A stretch of 64,000 bases of DNA from Pedobacter sp. Leaf216 (GCF_001421515.1 NZ_LMKM01000037.1:124001-188000); one strand, 5' to 3'. Shown: positions 46,929 through 55,914, counted from the first letter of the stretch. Notes: generated by a model from the letters alone, not told the origin. Translations and numbers: made by a program.

Positions 46929-47738
46929 ATGACGGTCATTTCTAAAGAAAATTTTTCAAAAGCAACAGGTATTTGTAAAATTCCCATCCCTGGTTTGGCT
47001 TCCTTTTTAATGCGTTTTTTAAAGATTAATGAATTTAACGGAATTATTAAAGATGCCGATACTTTAGAAGGTGAAAAATTTGCAAACCATATCCTTAAAG
47101 TTTTAGGTGTTACCATTCAGATCAGTGATGAAGACTTGGCCAACATCCCGAAAGAAGGTGCATTTATAGCTATTGCAAACCACCCTTATGGTGCAATTGA
47201 ATCGCTTGCACTTTTGAGCACACTAGCCAATCACCGTCCCGATACCATGTTTATGGGAAACTTTCTATTAAAGAAAATCCCGAACCTGGAAAAATGCATT
47301 ATCGCCGTCAATCCCTTCGAAAAAGTTCAGGATGCATCAAGCATTAGTGGATTAAAAACAACTTTGAAAGTTTTAAAGGACGGGAGCCCGGTTGCTATTT
47401 TCCCCGCTGGTGAAGTTTCTTCTTATAAATTCAGAAAAAATCAGATTACAGACCGAGAGTGGCATCCTGTGGTTGGAAAAATCATCTCTAAAGCCAATGT
47501 ACCCATTCTTCCAGTCTATTTTCATGGCAATAACGGGATTTTTTTCAGTTTGCTAAAATTCATACACCCGTCTTTACAAACTGCCAAATTGATTTCAGAA
47601 TTATTCAACAAAAATGGCCATCAATTAAAAATCAGTATTGGCAAACCCATTCATTTAAAGGAGATTGCTTGCAAAGATTGTAATACTTCTCTTTTGAAAC
47701 ACTTAAGAAAAGATCTTTACGCATTAAAAAATGATTAG
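46929..47738 (+). CDS. OlsF N-terminal-domain paralogue (PlsC-like acyltransferase)
   Basis: A 269-residue protein closely similar across its whole length to residues 1-275 of the neighbouring olsF product: FSKATGICKIPIPGLASFLM parallels FAKATKIDKLGVPGLAGLMM; AIANHPYGAIESLALL, IPNLEKCIIAVNPFEKVQDASSISGLKTT and VVGKIISKANVPILPVYFHGNNGIFF follow. It lacks the GNAT half. It too has H-x5-E in place of H-x4-D. Likely arose by tandem duplication with loss of the second domain; it could O-acylate another lyso-lipid or back up OlsF. Confidence 0.85.
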   Translation: MTVISKENFSKATGICKIPIPGLASFLMRFLKINEFNGIIKDADTLEGEKFANHILKVLGVTIQISDEDLANIPKEGAFIAIANHPYGAIESLALLSTLANHRPDTMFMGNFLLKKIPNLEKCIIAVNPFEKVQDASSISGLKTTLKVLKDGSPVAIFPAGEVSSYKFRKNQITDREWHPVVGKIISKANVPILPVYFHGNNGIFFSLLKFIHPSLQTAKLISELFNKNGHQLKISIGKPIHLKEIACKDCNTSLLKHLRKDLYALKND

Positions 47739-47789
47739 GTTGGTTTTTAAAGTTCAATGTTAATTCCTGGTTAGTTACTATGCCTCCTG

Positions 47790-47839
47790 TTAACATAAAG
47801 AAATTGTTGCTTTAACGTTAATAATAAGTAAATTTAATG
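47790..47839 (+). promoter_or_regulatory. Phased TTAAC half-sites upstream of the transglutaminase-like gene
   Basis: TTAACA (47790-47795), TTAACG (47812-47817) and TTAATG (47834-47839) are spaced exactly 22 bp apart, two helical turns. The pattern resembles OmpR/PhoB-type direct-repeat operators. No -7 element is clear nearby. Confidence 0.4.
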
Positions 47840-47858
47840 TAACCAAATATGTTGTGGT

Positions 47859-49067
47859 TTGATACGAGGGATTTACATATTATTTTCGAGCATTATTTTA
47901 TTTGCTTTTTTGGTGATGAATAGCAACATCGCCATGGGGCAAAACTATTCGTTTGATTTTTATAACGGTACTTTCAATTTCAAACTGGATTCTACAACCG
48001 TAATACCCACAGCAAATGCAGCTAGTGCTGCCGAAGTTTCGAAATTCTATAGCAGCATTTCTTCAGGTGATTATGAACCGCTTATTTCTTCATTAAAAGA
48101 ATATCAGAAAAAATACGACTTAAATGACTGGATTTATTACCAGCTGATCCGTAAAACTGCTGAGGAGATCAGTCCTAAAGCAAACAATTATTTCCGGTAT
48201 ACCTTATATAAATGGTTTTTGCTCAGTAAATGTGGTTATGATGCCAGGCTGGCAGTTGGGAATAATCAGGTGATCTTTTATGTGCGAAATGATGAAGATA
48301 TTAGTGATATCCCCTTTTTTATGGTCGACGGAAAAAAGTTTCTCTGCTTAAATTACCACGATTATGGAAAACTATTTAAACAGGCTGATACTTATAAGCC
48401 GGTTAAAATTTCCGTTCCGGAAGCAAAAAACGCCTTCTCTTATAAAGTAACGCGTATGCCCGATTTTAAACCGGATAGTTATCAGGAGAAAGATATCGCG
48501 TTTAGTTATCGACAAAAAGTACAGCATTTTAAACTTAAAGTGAATGAAAATGTACAAACCATTTTCAAAAACTATCCGGTAGTCGACTTTGAAAGTTATT
48601 TTAACATCCCACTGAGTAGAGAAACCTATAGTTCGCTCATTCCAACATTAAAAGAAAATTTGAAACACCTGGATAAGAAAAAAGGTGTTGATTATTTGAT
48701 GAAGTTTACCCGCTATAGTTTTTTATACGAAGATGATAGTGAGAATTACGGTGAAGAAAAACGTTTCTCGCCAGAGCAAACTTTATTAAGTACTTATAGT
48801 GATTGTGATGACCGGGCGGCCCTGTTTTTCTATCTGGTAAAGGAAATATACGATTTACCCATGATCGCTTTATTGTATCCTAAACACCTTACCATTGCCG
48901 TACAATTTGATACACCTATAGGCAAGGCGATTACTTATAAAGGCAAAAAATATTCTTATTGTGAGCCTACACCACAGGCGCAGAATTTAAAAATCGGACA
49001 GCTTTCTGCCAACCTTAAAGACAGTAAATACCAGGTAGTTTATGCTTATGAACCTATAAGGCGATAA
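47859..49067 (+). CDS. Secreted transglutaminase-like protein
   Basis: A 402-residue protein with a signal peptide (YILFSSIILFAFLVMNSNIAMG in part) and a C-terminal papain-fold transglutaminase-like region: TLLSTYSDCDDRAALFFYLVKE with the Cys (near residue 318), then YPKHLTIAVQF with the His (about 345), and YCEPTPQ with an acidic partner (about 368). The middle is a beta-rich domain of unknown type. The start is TTG 47859, which gives the only good signal peptide; the nearest in-frame ATG would cut it. A protease-like, amidase-like or structural role cannot be told apart. Confidence 0.75.
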   Translation: MIRGIYILFSSIILFAFLVMNSNIAMGQNYSFDFYNGTFNFKLDSTTVIPTANAASAAEVSKFYSSISSGDYEPLISSLKEYQKKYDLNDWIYYQLIRKTAEEISPKANNYFRYTLYKWFLLSKCGYDARLAVGNNQVIFYVRNDEDISDIPFFMVDGKKFLCLNYHDYGKLFKQADTYKPVKISVPEAKNAFSYKVTRMPDFKPDSYQEKDIAFSYRQKVQHFKLKVNENVQTIFKNYPVVDFESYFNIPLSRETYSSLIPTLKENLKHLDKKKGVDYLMKFTRYSFLYEDDSENYGEEKRFSPEQTLLSTYSDCDDRAALFFYLVKEIYDLPMIALLYPKHLTIAVQFDTPIGKAITYKGKKYSYCEPTPQAQNLKIGQLSANLKDSKYQVVYAYEPIRR

Positions 49068-49195
49068 CGGGCTTATGGGCTAATTCAATGTTAATTTAAT
49101 ATTTATTTAATGTTATCTTATCAATAACAAGCTGAATCATCAGCTAATAACAGTACTTTTATTTTTGAACTGATGTTTAAATTTAATTTGTCTTT

Positions 49196-49471
49196 ATGTC
49201 TGCAACAATATATACCATTTTAAAAGAATTTTTTGTTGAGGCAAACGGCCATGCCATTAAGGCCAGAATTATGTCGCCAATTAATGATGAGAATATTTTT
49301 GTGTTCCAAATTAATTCTTTTTATAAAAGTAAAACCGACGCCGATGCTTACGAACCTGCATCTACATTTACCTCATATGCAAATGCCGAGCGACATTTAT
49401 TACAATACCTGGAGGGTTTTCAAAATACTTTAGATCTTGGTGGAGCCATTGCACCAGGCCATAACTTTTAG
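49196..49471 (+). CDS. Hypothetical protein
   Basis: A 91-residue protein not recognised. It has an alpha/beta composition (TIYTILKEFFVEANGHAIKARIM; YEPASTFTSYANAERHLLQYLEGF, in part), no signal peptide and no membrane segment. A TATTTTTG at 49160-49167 could be its -7 element. Neither neighbour suggests a role. Confidence 0.55.
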   Translation: MSATIYTILKEFFVEANGHAIKARIMSPINDENIFVFQINSFYKSKTDADAYEPASTFTSYANAERHLLQYLEGFQNTLDLGGAIAPGHNF

Positions 49472-49686
49472 TTATTTTCGCTATTGTTTCTTCAGGATTG
49501 ATCTCTGATGAGATTACATTTACATCAGTATTCGTTTATCACTTTTATTGCCAAGAAGAATTAGCAGATAAATAATCAAAAAAAACTTTAATCAAAATTG
49601 GACAAGCCAGGCTTTCCTGACTACAAACTTCCTGATTTAAAATAAGTTAAAACAAATATTTTACATGTTAAGCTGGCAACCGACTG

Positions 49687-49733
49687 TTAACATAATGATA
49701 ATATTAATTTAACTTTCCGATTCTCTATCTTTG
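49687..49733 (+). promoter_or_regulatory. Phased TTAAC half-sites and -7 element of the lysine-rich gene
   Basis: TTAACA (49687-49692) and TTAACT (49709-49714) are 22 bp apart, with a weaker ATAATA (49698-49703) midway. Eleven bases further is TATCTTTG (49726-49733), an exact -7 element with no -33 element at the right distance, as expected for an activator-dependent promoter. The ATG follows 20 bp later. Confidence 0.5.
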
Positions 49734-49753
49734 AAAATACCCATTAATTTTAG

Positions 49754-50068
49754 ATGAAAAAGAATAAATCGAAGTCGAAAAATCATTCGACAAGCAAAAA
49801 GTTACGTAAAGAATTAGAATCCAAATTAGTACTTGCATTTACAGATCTTCTTGATCAATACGGCAAAGCAAAAAAAACAGATAAGGTAATTGAGAAGTTT
49901 GCAAAGCAATTAGCAAAGAAAGTTACTTTCAAAATACAAGATGATTCTATAGCTCCATTTACAAAAGAAGAAATCACCAGTGCTGAACCTGCAAAAGCAA
50001 AAACAGCTAAACCGGTTGTAATAAAAAAAGCAAAAGTAATTGTTAAGGAAGAGGTTGAAGCGAAATAA
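49754..50068 (+). CDS. Lysine-rich hypothetical protein
   Basis: A 104-residue, highly basic protein: a Lys/Ser-rich start (KKNKSKSKNHSTSKKLRKEL), a helical middle (LVLAFTDLLDQYGKAKKTDKVIEKFAKQLAKKV, residues 25-57, in part), and a Lys/Ala/Val tail (KTAKPVVIKKAKVIVKEEVE). No family is recognised; the composition recalls histone-H1-like nucleoid proteins, but that is only composition. A decayed copy of its C-terminal two thirds lies at 51327-51500. Ends 8 bp before a strong terminator. Confidence 0.6.
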   Translation: MKKNKSKSKNHSTSKKLRKELESKLVLAFTDLLDQYGKAKKTDKVIEKFAKQLAKKVTFKIQDDSIAPFTKEEITSAEPAKAKTAKPVVIKKAKVIVKEEVEAK

Positions 50069-50075
50069 ATAAAAA

Positions 50076-50103
50076 AGGCCTTGTTGGTAACCCAACAAGG
50101 CTT
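50076..50103 (+). terminator. Terminator of the lysine-rich gene
   Basis: Perfect stem GCCTTGTTGG (50078-50087) with CCAACAAGGC (50092-50101), loop TAAC, then TTGCTTAATGTTT, a weak T-tail. Confidence 0.75.
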
Positions 50104-50479
50104 GCTTAATGTTTCAATAAAAGCTTATCGTAAATTTCCTCTGATCTTCTGTAGATAATCGACAGCTAAAATTTACAGTCGTTATTCAAAAATCTACCGG
50201 GTAGAGCCGCTCGCATTTTTAATATTTGTTTCAAAAAAAATAAGTATATTGGCTGTGTTAATTAAATAAACCGTTAACGAACCATATAATCTGCCCGGAT
50301 AAACTTAGCTTATCCTTAGCGGCAATAAAACTCATCCCATTTATTTTATTGGTAAATACGCAATTTGATTAGGTAAATCAAGGTTGTGGCAATTTTCTGT
50401 GCTACCGCCCTGATTAAACCAGCCATTTCAAATTGTGTTTAGGTTGAAATTATTTTTTCAATTAAATAACATATAATCT
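50104..50479. other. Spacer with no gene seen
   Basis: 376 bp, holding GGATAA...TTATCC (about 50298-50315) as a small inverted repeat and a CCGGGTAGAGCC word, but no believable frame and no clear promoter for the next gene. Confidence 0.4.
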
Positions 50480-50959
50480 ATGAGTTTAAACAACAAAATC
50501 TCGGCAGAAATTACCGCCGAGCAAATGGCAAAAGTTACCGCACAATTACAGGAAGCAAGAACAACGCTTAAAGATGTGTTGATTTTTAACCTTTCGGCAG
50601 ATGAGCGCCAGACCATGTTAAAAATGGGAGACAGAACGTTGGCCTTTGTAGGCAGGGCAATTACACACGCAAAACAATCGCCCAATTTGGTACCCTCTTT
50701 TTTAGATGTGACCGAAACACAAAAAGACTATAAACTTGCAGCCGATCTGTATGAAATTTACCTCGAAGCAAGTAAGTTTTTACGAGCGGTAGATGACTGT
50801 ATGATGGTAGCTGGTGGCGAAGCCTATGAATCAGCATTGGTTTTTTACAACGCTGTTAAAGGTGCAAATAAATCAAATATTGCAGGTACGCAAGATATTT
50901 ATGATGACTTAAAGCAGCAATTCCCAAGAAACAAAAAGAATACCGAAACAAATATATAA
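50480..50959 (+). CDS. Hypothetical helical protein
   Basis: A 159-residue all-helical, cytoplasmic protein (TAEQMAKVTAQLQEARTTLKDVLIFNLSADERQTMLKMGDRTLAFVGRAITHAKQ in the first half, in part; LYEIYLEASKFLRAVDDCMMVAGGEAYESALVFYNAVK in the second). The helix-rich pattern with four or five amphipathic helices occurs in hypothetical proteins of Sphingobacteriaceae. No function recognised. Its 3' end is followed by the 42-bp tandem array. Confidence 0.6.
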   Translation: MSLNNKISAEITAEQMAKVTAQLQEARTTLKDVLIFNLSADERQTMLKMGDRTLAFVGRAITHAKQSPNLVPSFLDVTETQKDYKLAADLYEIYLEASKFLRAVDDCMMVAGGEAYESALVFYNAVKGANKSNIAGTQDIYDDLKQQFPRNKKNTETNI

Positions 50960-51059
50960 CAAAACGGTAATGGCAGTGATTTTCAATTATTGCCAATACT
51001 TTTCTTTTTGTGCCAGTTAATTAAACCTGCTTACAGCAGTTATTGATAAATCAAAAACA

Positions 51060-51282
51060 CCTAATTATACGTTAAGCACATATATCATTTAACAAAAAAC
51101 CTATAATTATCTGTTAGGAACATATATTATTTAACCAATAACCTATAATTATAGCTTCAGAACATATATTGTTTAGCCAGAAGCCTATAAGTATAGCTTC
51201 TTAACATATATTGTTTAATCAAAAACATATAATTATGGGTTCAGAACATATATTGTGTTTAGCCAAAAGCATATTTTAACCT
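51060..51282. repeat. Degenerate 42-bp tandem array, about 5 units
   Basis: Units start at 51060, 51100, 51142, 51184, 51226 and a last partial at 51270, so periods of 40, 42, 42, 42 and 44. Each has the form CCTATAATTAT-AGCTTCAG-AACATATATTGTTTAACCAAAAA (quoted in pieces) with 2-10 changes per unit. It has no open frame. Confidence 0.85.
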
Positions 51283-51326
51283 AAGACAGAATAATGAGCC
51301 TGCTCATCTTTTTGAAAATGAATCGA

Positions 51327-51500
51327 AAAGTTCACAAAGCAATTAACTAAAAAAGTTACTTTCGTTACTCAAGATGATTTTATAGCTCCATTTACAAAAG
51401 AAGATCAAGCTACACCTGCGGCTCTAAAAACAAAAAAGGTTAACCGGTTGTAATAAAAAAGGCAAAAGTAATTGTTAAGAAAGAGGTTGAAGCGAAATAA
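51327..51500 (+). pseudogene. Decayed copy of the lysine-rich gene
   Basis: The DNA matches the last two thirds of the gene at 49754-50068: AAGTTCACAAAGCAATTAAC..AAAGTTACTTTC parallels AAGTTTGCAAAGCAATTAGC..AAAGTTACTTTC, and ATAGCTCCATTTACAAAAGAAG and AAAGTAATTGTTAAG(G/A)AAGAGGTTGAAGCGAAATAA are almost identical (shown in pieces). In the shared frame there is a TGA upstream of the match and a one-base indel near 51440 that creates a stop, so it is not translated as the original. It also ends in a strong terminator. Confidence 0.85.
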
Positions 51501-51507
51501 ATTCCAT

Positions 51508-51544
51508 AAAAAAGGTCTCGATTTAAGAAATCGAGACCTTTTTT
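51508..51544. terminator. Strong bidirectional terminator
   Basis: Perfect 17-bp stem AAAAAAGGTCTCGATTT (51508-51524) with AAATCGAGACCTTTTTT (51528-51544), loop AAG. It serves the minus-strand lipoprotein gene and the decayed gene on the plus strand. Confidence 0.93.
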
Positions 51545-51562
51545 ATTACTTTAATTTAAGGA

Positions 51563-53014
51563 TTATTTAACTGCTCCTGGAGTAGTATAAGCTAAAAGTT
51601 GTGCATCAGCATCAGCCCAACCTGCAGCCCAATTTTCGGTACCGAAAGCACCTCTGTAAGCTACTTGAGTAAAAAAAGATCCCGAAACCTTTGCATTTGT
51701 AAATGCAGCACCAGTTGCTGCTGCAGAGTTTGCAGAATAAGTAAAATCTGCTTTTCCAGCTGCACCATTAGCTGCGAAATCCGTTCCATAAATATAAGGA
51801 TTAGCAAATAGTGAACTAGCATATTTACTTCCATCGAAAGTACTTGTTAACTTTAATAAGTTAGTTACATCTGTTAAAGCTCCCGCAGTACTTACACTGA
51901 TATCAGCTTTATTGCCATACATTAAATTGTTCGCAAAAACTGCAGAGCCTGAAGTAAAGTTGGTTGATGTTGAACCAGCGGTAACAACTTTAGTATCATC
52001 AATATAGATTCCAATTGGAAAACCCGAAATTACAGAATTTAAAATGCTGATTGAAGAATTACGACGGATTTGAGCACCGTGATAATAGTTTGCATTAAAA
52101 GCACCACCAGCAGCTTTTATTGGGCCTAAAATAGTAACATTTGAAAAAACTGCGGAAGTTTTAGGTGTTTGATCGGTACCTGTTCCATTGTTATCTGATT
52201 CGAATCCGTTTGATTGGGATTGATCGGCAACGGTTGAAACACGTTGTGCCAATGCAAACTGTACATTACCTGCATAACCAAAATCCGTGTCAAAATCATC
52301 ATCCCAAGTACCAATTGCTAATAAATGCTTCGCATTTACTGTACCACCAAACCATTCAAAAGCATCATCTCCTGAACGATAAATCTGAATATAATCAAGA
52401 GTTGTACCGGAGCCAACACCACCCATTGTTAAACCGTTGATTTCGTTATCAACTGAATAAGCAATACCACCAAATTCGATACGTACGTATTTCATTGTGC
52501 CAGAATTATCTGCCGCATCAGTACCTCCATAAAAAATGTATGCCTTTTCATCTTTGCCTGTAGGTTGAACTAAACCACCTTCAATTTTAACATCATTACC
52601 TTGGTTAACGGGTGCTTTACCTAAAAGGATTATACCACCCCAATCACCATGGGTACGTGCGCCAGCTGCCAAAGCTGAAGTAAATACAATTGGTTTATCT
52701 ACAGTACCAGTAGCGTTAATTTTAGCACCGCGAGTAATGATTAAGGTCCCTTTGGAAGCCTTATCACCTTTAATTATCGTTCCAGGTTCGATAGTTAATG
52801 TAGCACCTCCACTTACAAACACGAATCCTTTTAGTAAATAAATTTTGCTTGCTGACCAAGTTGTATTAGCAGAGATTTCACCGGTAACCTCTACAACATT
52901 GGCATTCGAACCTGTAGGTATTTCAGTTGAAGGCCCCTCAACAATTATATTCTTTTTGCAAGAGGTAGTAAATAAAACTACTGACAATGCAAGTAGCAGA
53001 AATTGGTTTTTCAT
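51563..53014 (-). CDS. Beta-helix-type surface lipoprotein
   Basis: A 483-residue lipoprotein (MKNQFLLLALSVVLFTTSC, Cys 19) with parallel-beta-helix repeats: GVSTIEPGTIIKGDKASKGTLIITRGAKI-like segments, ADNSGTMKYVRIEFGG, TLDYIQIYRSGDDAFEWFGGTVNAKHL, FSNVTILGPIK and SILNSVISGFPIGIYIDD (in part). The real start is ATG 53014; the frame upstream is spacer. It follows the TonB receptor after 83 bp and may be the surface partner of that transporter, in the place a SusD-like protein would hold, though it is not SusD-like. Ligand unknown. Confidence 0.8.
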   Translation of the reverse strand: MKNQFLLLALSVVLFTTSCKKNIIVEGPSTEIPTGSNANVVEVTGEISANTTWSASKIYLLKGFVFVSGGATLTIEPGTIIKGDKASKGTLIITRGAKINATGTVDKPIVFTSALAAGARTHGDWGGIILLGKAPVNQGNDVKIEGGLVQPTGKDEKAYIFYGGTDAADNSGTMKYVRIEFGGIAYSVDNEINGLTMGGVGSGTTLDYIQIYRSGDDAFEWFGGTVNAKHLLAIGTWDDDFDTDFGYAGNVQFALAQRVSTVADQSQSNGFESDNNGTGTDQTPKTSAVFSNVTILGPIKAAGGAFNANYYHGAQIRRNSSISILNSVISGFPIGIYIDDTKVVTAGSTSTNFTSGSAVFANNLMYGNKADISVSTAGALTDVTNLLKLTSTFDGSKYASSLFANPYIYGTDFAANGAAGKADFTYSANSAAATGAAFTNAKVSGSFFTQVAYRGAFGTENWAAGWADADAQLLAYTTPGAVK

Positions 53015-53097
53015 TTTTTTCTTTTTTAATATTATATACAAAGAGAGTTTTTTAATTTTTCTTCAGGATTAATATCCTATTACCTTATTGTTAAAGA

Positions 53098-55893
53098 CTA
53101 GAAAGTGTAATTGAATGATAATGAAATGTTTCTACCAGATTTATAAGACGAGAAAGTTTCATCTCCACCATTACCTACACTGCCGTTGTATTTTTTATCT
53201 CCATTATAATCGAAATAGACTATGTTTCTCTGATTTAGAATATCACCCGCATTCAATTTAATTTCTCCTTTAGTTTTAAGCACTTTGTAACTCACCTGGA
53301 AATCAAGCACATCTCTTGGGTTTTCCCATGTACTTGGGAAACGTATGCCACCTGCCTGTACAATTCTTCTTCCTATTTTATTGTAAAGGATATTGAAGTT
53401 TAATTTGTTGTTTAACGCACTGTGTTGAAAGCCAGCATTGATTACATAAGGAGATTGACCAACCATTGGTCGTGTTTTATCAATAAAATCCTGATCGGTG
53501 GGATTGGTCACTTTAGATTTAATCAAAGACAAATTAAAGTAAGCAGTAGTATTTTTGAAAAAATCGGTTTCATTAATAAAGTTTAGGTTTTTCCTTGCTT
53601 CTAATTCCAAACCATAAGTGTAGGCTTTTGGAGTGTTAAAGAACGAAACGTCAGTTGTAGAACCAACATCATAACGATAAGACTCAATCGCATTTGTAAA
53701 GTGCTTATAAAATGCAGAAACCGAAAATAACTGACCAGCATCAGGGTAGATTTCATACCTTAAATCTGCATTATCAATTATTGATCTTTTAAGATCTGGG
53801 TTACCTGTAATATTTCCCAGTTGCTCGTAGTCATAATAAGAAGAAAGCGAAAGTTCTCTAAACTCAGGTCTCGCTAACGTACGATAGTATGAAGCACGCA
53901 AATTTGCTTTTTTTGTTAAGCTATAAGTTAAATTTAAAGATGGAAGAAAATCTAATTGCGTATCATCAACATAAGTTTGAATTGAATTTAATACTTTAAC
54001 ATTATAATTCTCTATTCTTAAGCCATAAACTGCCCTAAAATTCTCTCCAAATTTCTGATCAAGCATTGCATAACCATAATTTGTAAATGAATTAGCTTTG
54101 TAACTATCCAAAGGGCCTCCTACTTCTGCTATTTTATAAACACCCGATTCTATTAAAGATTGAGAAAATATTTCTGTAATTGGCAGTGCTCTAATTTTAG
54201 TTTGCAGATCCGCATCATTGGTAGTTAATTCAGCACCAATAAAACGGGCATCAAACGTACGGTCGCGATATTGAGAACCTAAACCAAGTTTCATTGTTGT
54301 TGAAGCATCAAAAAGCTTAAATGGAGTACTAAAGTTTACGTCACCAGCGTATACATCCTCATTTAAGTCTGAAAATAACCTGGTATTATCTTTACCCAAA
54401 GAGGTAATATTTGCCTGATATAGAACAGATGGATCATTTTGAGCGGACAGTGGTTTAGTATAGTTCATTTTCAGCTGATTAGGCTGATTATTACCAATAT
54501 TACTGTAAGAAGCTGTCCACTTTAATTTGTTATTTCCTTCACCAATTTGATGATCGCCTTCTAAAGTAGTTTTAAATAGTGACTTCTGCATAATATCATA
54601 AGCGTAAAACTGGTTTAATGAGTTTCCATCCTTAGTACCAGTCCTCACTGTATAATTATCATCATAGTTTTTGTTGTAGATATTTTTAAAACTAATTTTA
54701 TTTTTTCCAAAACTATATGCAAAATTGGCTAATGCTCCAAGGTTTGTAGAAAACTTGTATTGATTATCATTGTAATTATATACATAGAAATTACGCTCAA
54801 CATCCTCATTAATTGTTTGTGCATTTCTATATGTAGCAGAAATCAATGCTCCAAATTTATTTCCATTTTCTGCTTGTTTAACCCTACCTAAACTAAATTG
54901 ATAGTTTTGAATAGGCAATGCGGTTGTAGTCTTAATCGCGTTATCAGTTGGTAATGATTTTAGGGCGGCAATGTTTTTAGAATTTGGAAGATTTCCAGAT
55001 GCAAGTGCAGCAGTAGTTGGGAAATTTTCTGCCAGCTGTTTTGAACCATCTTCATAACCTAAATAAGCGAGAGCATTCTTTTTTGTTCCAAGAAAATCTT
55101 TAAAAGTAGATTGGCTGTTGTAACCATAACCTACACCAAATGAAAAGAAGTTTTGATCTGGGATATCTTTGGTTACAATTTGAACTGCTCCACCTGCAAA
55201 ATCAGCTGGTAAATCAGGAGTAGCTGTTTTATTAATGGTAATTTTATCAACAAGATTTGATGGTACAATATCAAATGAAAATGCTTTTTTATTAGCTTCA
55301 GTGCTTGGTAGAGTAGAATTATCGAGCGTAGCAGTATTATACCGATCACTTAGTCCCCTAACAATAACAAATTTATTATCCTGAATGGTTGCACCGCTTA
55401 CTCTTTTTAAAACATCAGAAGTATTTCTATCAGGAGACTTTTTAATCTGATCGCTGGAAATACCGTCAGAAATTAATGCGCTATTTTTTTGTTGAGCATA
55501 TAAAGAGTTAACTGATTCTTGTTTAAAGCTCGCTTTTACAACAACTTCGCTGAGATTTTGCCCACTTGCTTCAGTAAGCACTACATTTAAATTTGTAACT
55601 GATGGCGATTTAACTTCTATATCAGATACTTCTTTACTTTGATATCCTACATAAGAAAATTCGAGTGTATGTTTCCCGTTAGCCATAGCCTGTAAAACGT
55701 ACTTTCCGTCAACATCAGTAGATACACCCTTAGTTGTACCTTTAATTTTAACCGTTACCCCGATTAAGGTCTCGCCCGTTTTTTTATCGGTAACTGTTCC
55801 AGAAATTTTTCCAGTTTGCGCATACGAAAGTATGCTGATCGTTAAAGCGAACACTGTAAGTGCCGCTCTTTTAAAAGAGTTTTGTAAATCCAA
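53098..55893 (-). CDS. TonB-dependent outer-membrane receptor with CarboxypepD_reg-like domain
   Basis: A 931-residue receptor: signal peptide (FKRAALTVFALTISILSYAQ), a regulatory-like beta domain (about 25-115, GKISGTVTDKKTGETLIGVTVKIKG in part), the plug (about 125-240: VIVRGLSDRYNTATLDN) and a long barrel ending in an aromatic (NYTF). The start is taken at TTG 55893 (giving LDLQNSFKR), because the longer GTG 55929 frame would begin upstream of a promoter-like -7 element at 55915-55922. It imports a large or bound substrate using ExbBD-TonB energy; substrate unknown. It is not a SusC by pairing, since no SusD follows. Confidence 0.88.
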   Translation of the reverse strand: MDLQNSFKRAALTVFALTISILSYAQTGKISGTVTDKKTGETLIGVTVKIKGTTKGVSTDVDGKYVLQAMANGKHTLEFSYVGYQSKEVSDIEVKSPSVTNLNVVLTEASGQNLSEVVVKASFKQESVNSLYAQQKNSALISDGISSDQIKKSPDRNTSDVLKRVSGATIQDNKFVIVRGLSDRYNTATLDNSTLPSTEANKKAFSFDIVPSNLVDKITINKTATPDLPADFAGGAVQIVTKDIPDQNFFSFGVGYGYNSQSTFKDFLGTKKNALAYLGYEDGSKQLAENFPTTAALASGNLPNSKNIAALKSLPTDNAIKTTTALPIQNYQFSLGRVKQAENGNKFGALISATYRNAQTINEDVERNFYVYNYNDNQYKFSTNLGALANFAYSFGKNKISFKNIYNKNYDDNYTVRTGTKDGNSLNQFYAYDIMQKSLFKTTLEGDHQIGEGNNKLKWTASYSNIGNNQPNQLKMNYTKPLSAQNDPSVLYQANITSLGKDNTRLFSDLNEDVYAGDVNFSTPFKLFDASTTMKLGLGSQYRDRTFDARFIGAELTTNDADLQTKIRALPITEIFSQSLIESGVYKIAEVGGPLDSYKANSFTNYGYAMLDQKFGENFRAVYGLRIENYNVKVLNSIQTYVDDTQLDFLPSLNLTYSLTKKANLRASYYRTLARPEFRELSLSSYYDYEQLGNITGNPDLKRSIIDNADLRYEIYPDAGQLFSVSAFYKHFTNAIESYRYDVGSTTDVSFFNTPKAYTYGLELEARKNLNFINETDFFKNTTAYFNLSLIKSKVTNPTDQDFIDKTRPMVGQSPYVINAGFQHSALNNKLNFNILYNKIGRRIVQAGGIRFPSTWENPRDVLDFQVSYKVLKTKGEIKLNAGDILNQRNIVYFDYNGDKKYNGSVGNGGDETFSSYKSGRNISLSFNYTF

Positions 55894-55914
55894 TTTGCCT
55901 TTATTTGATAAGGG

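Noticed and set aside
51060..51282. The 42-bp repeats as a CRISPR array
   Set aside because: The units are contiguous and degenerate, with no alternation of constant repeats and unique spacers, and no cas genes are near.
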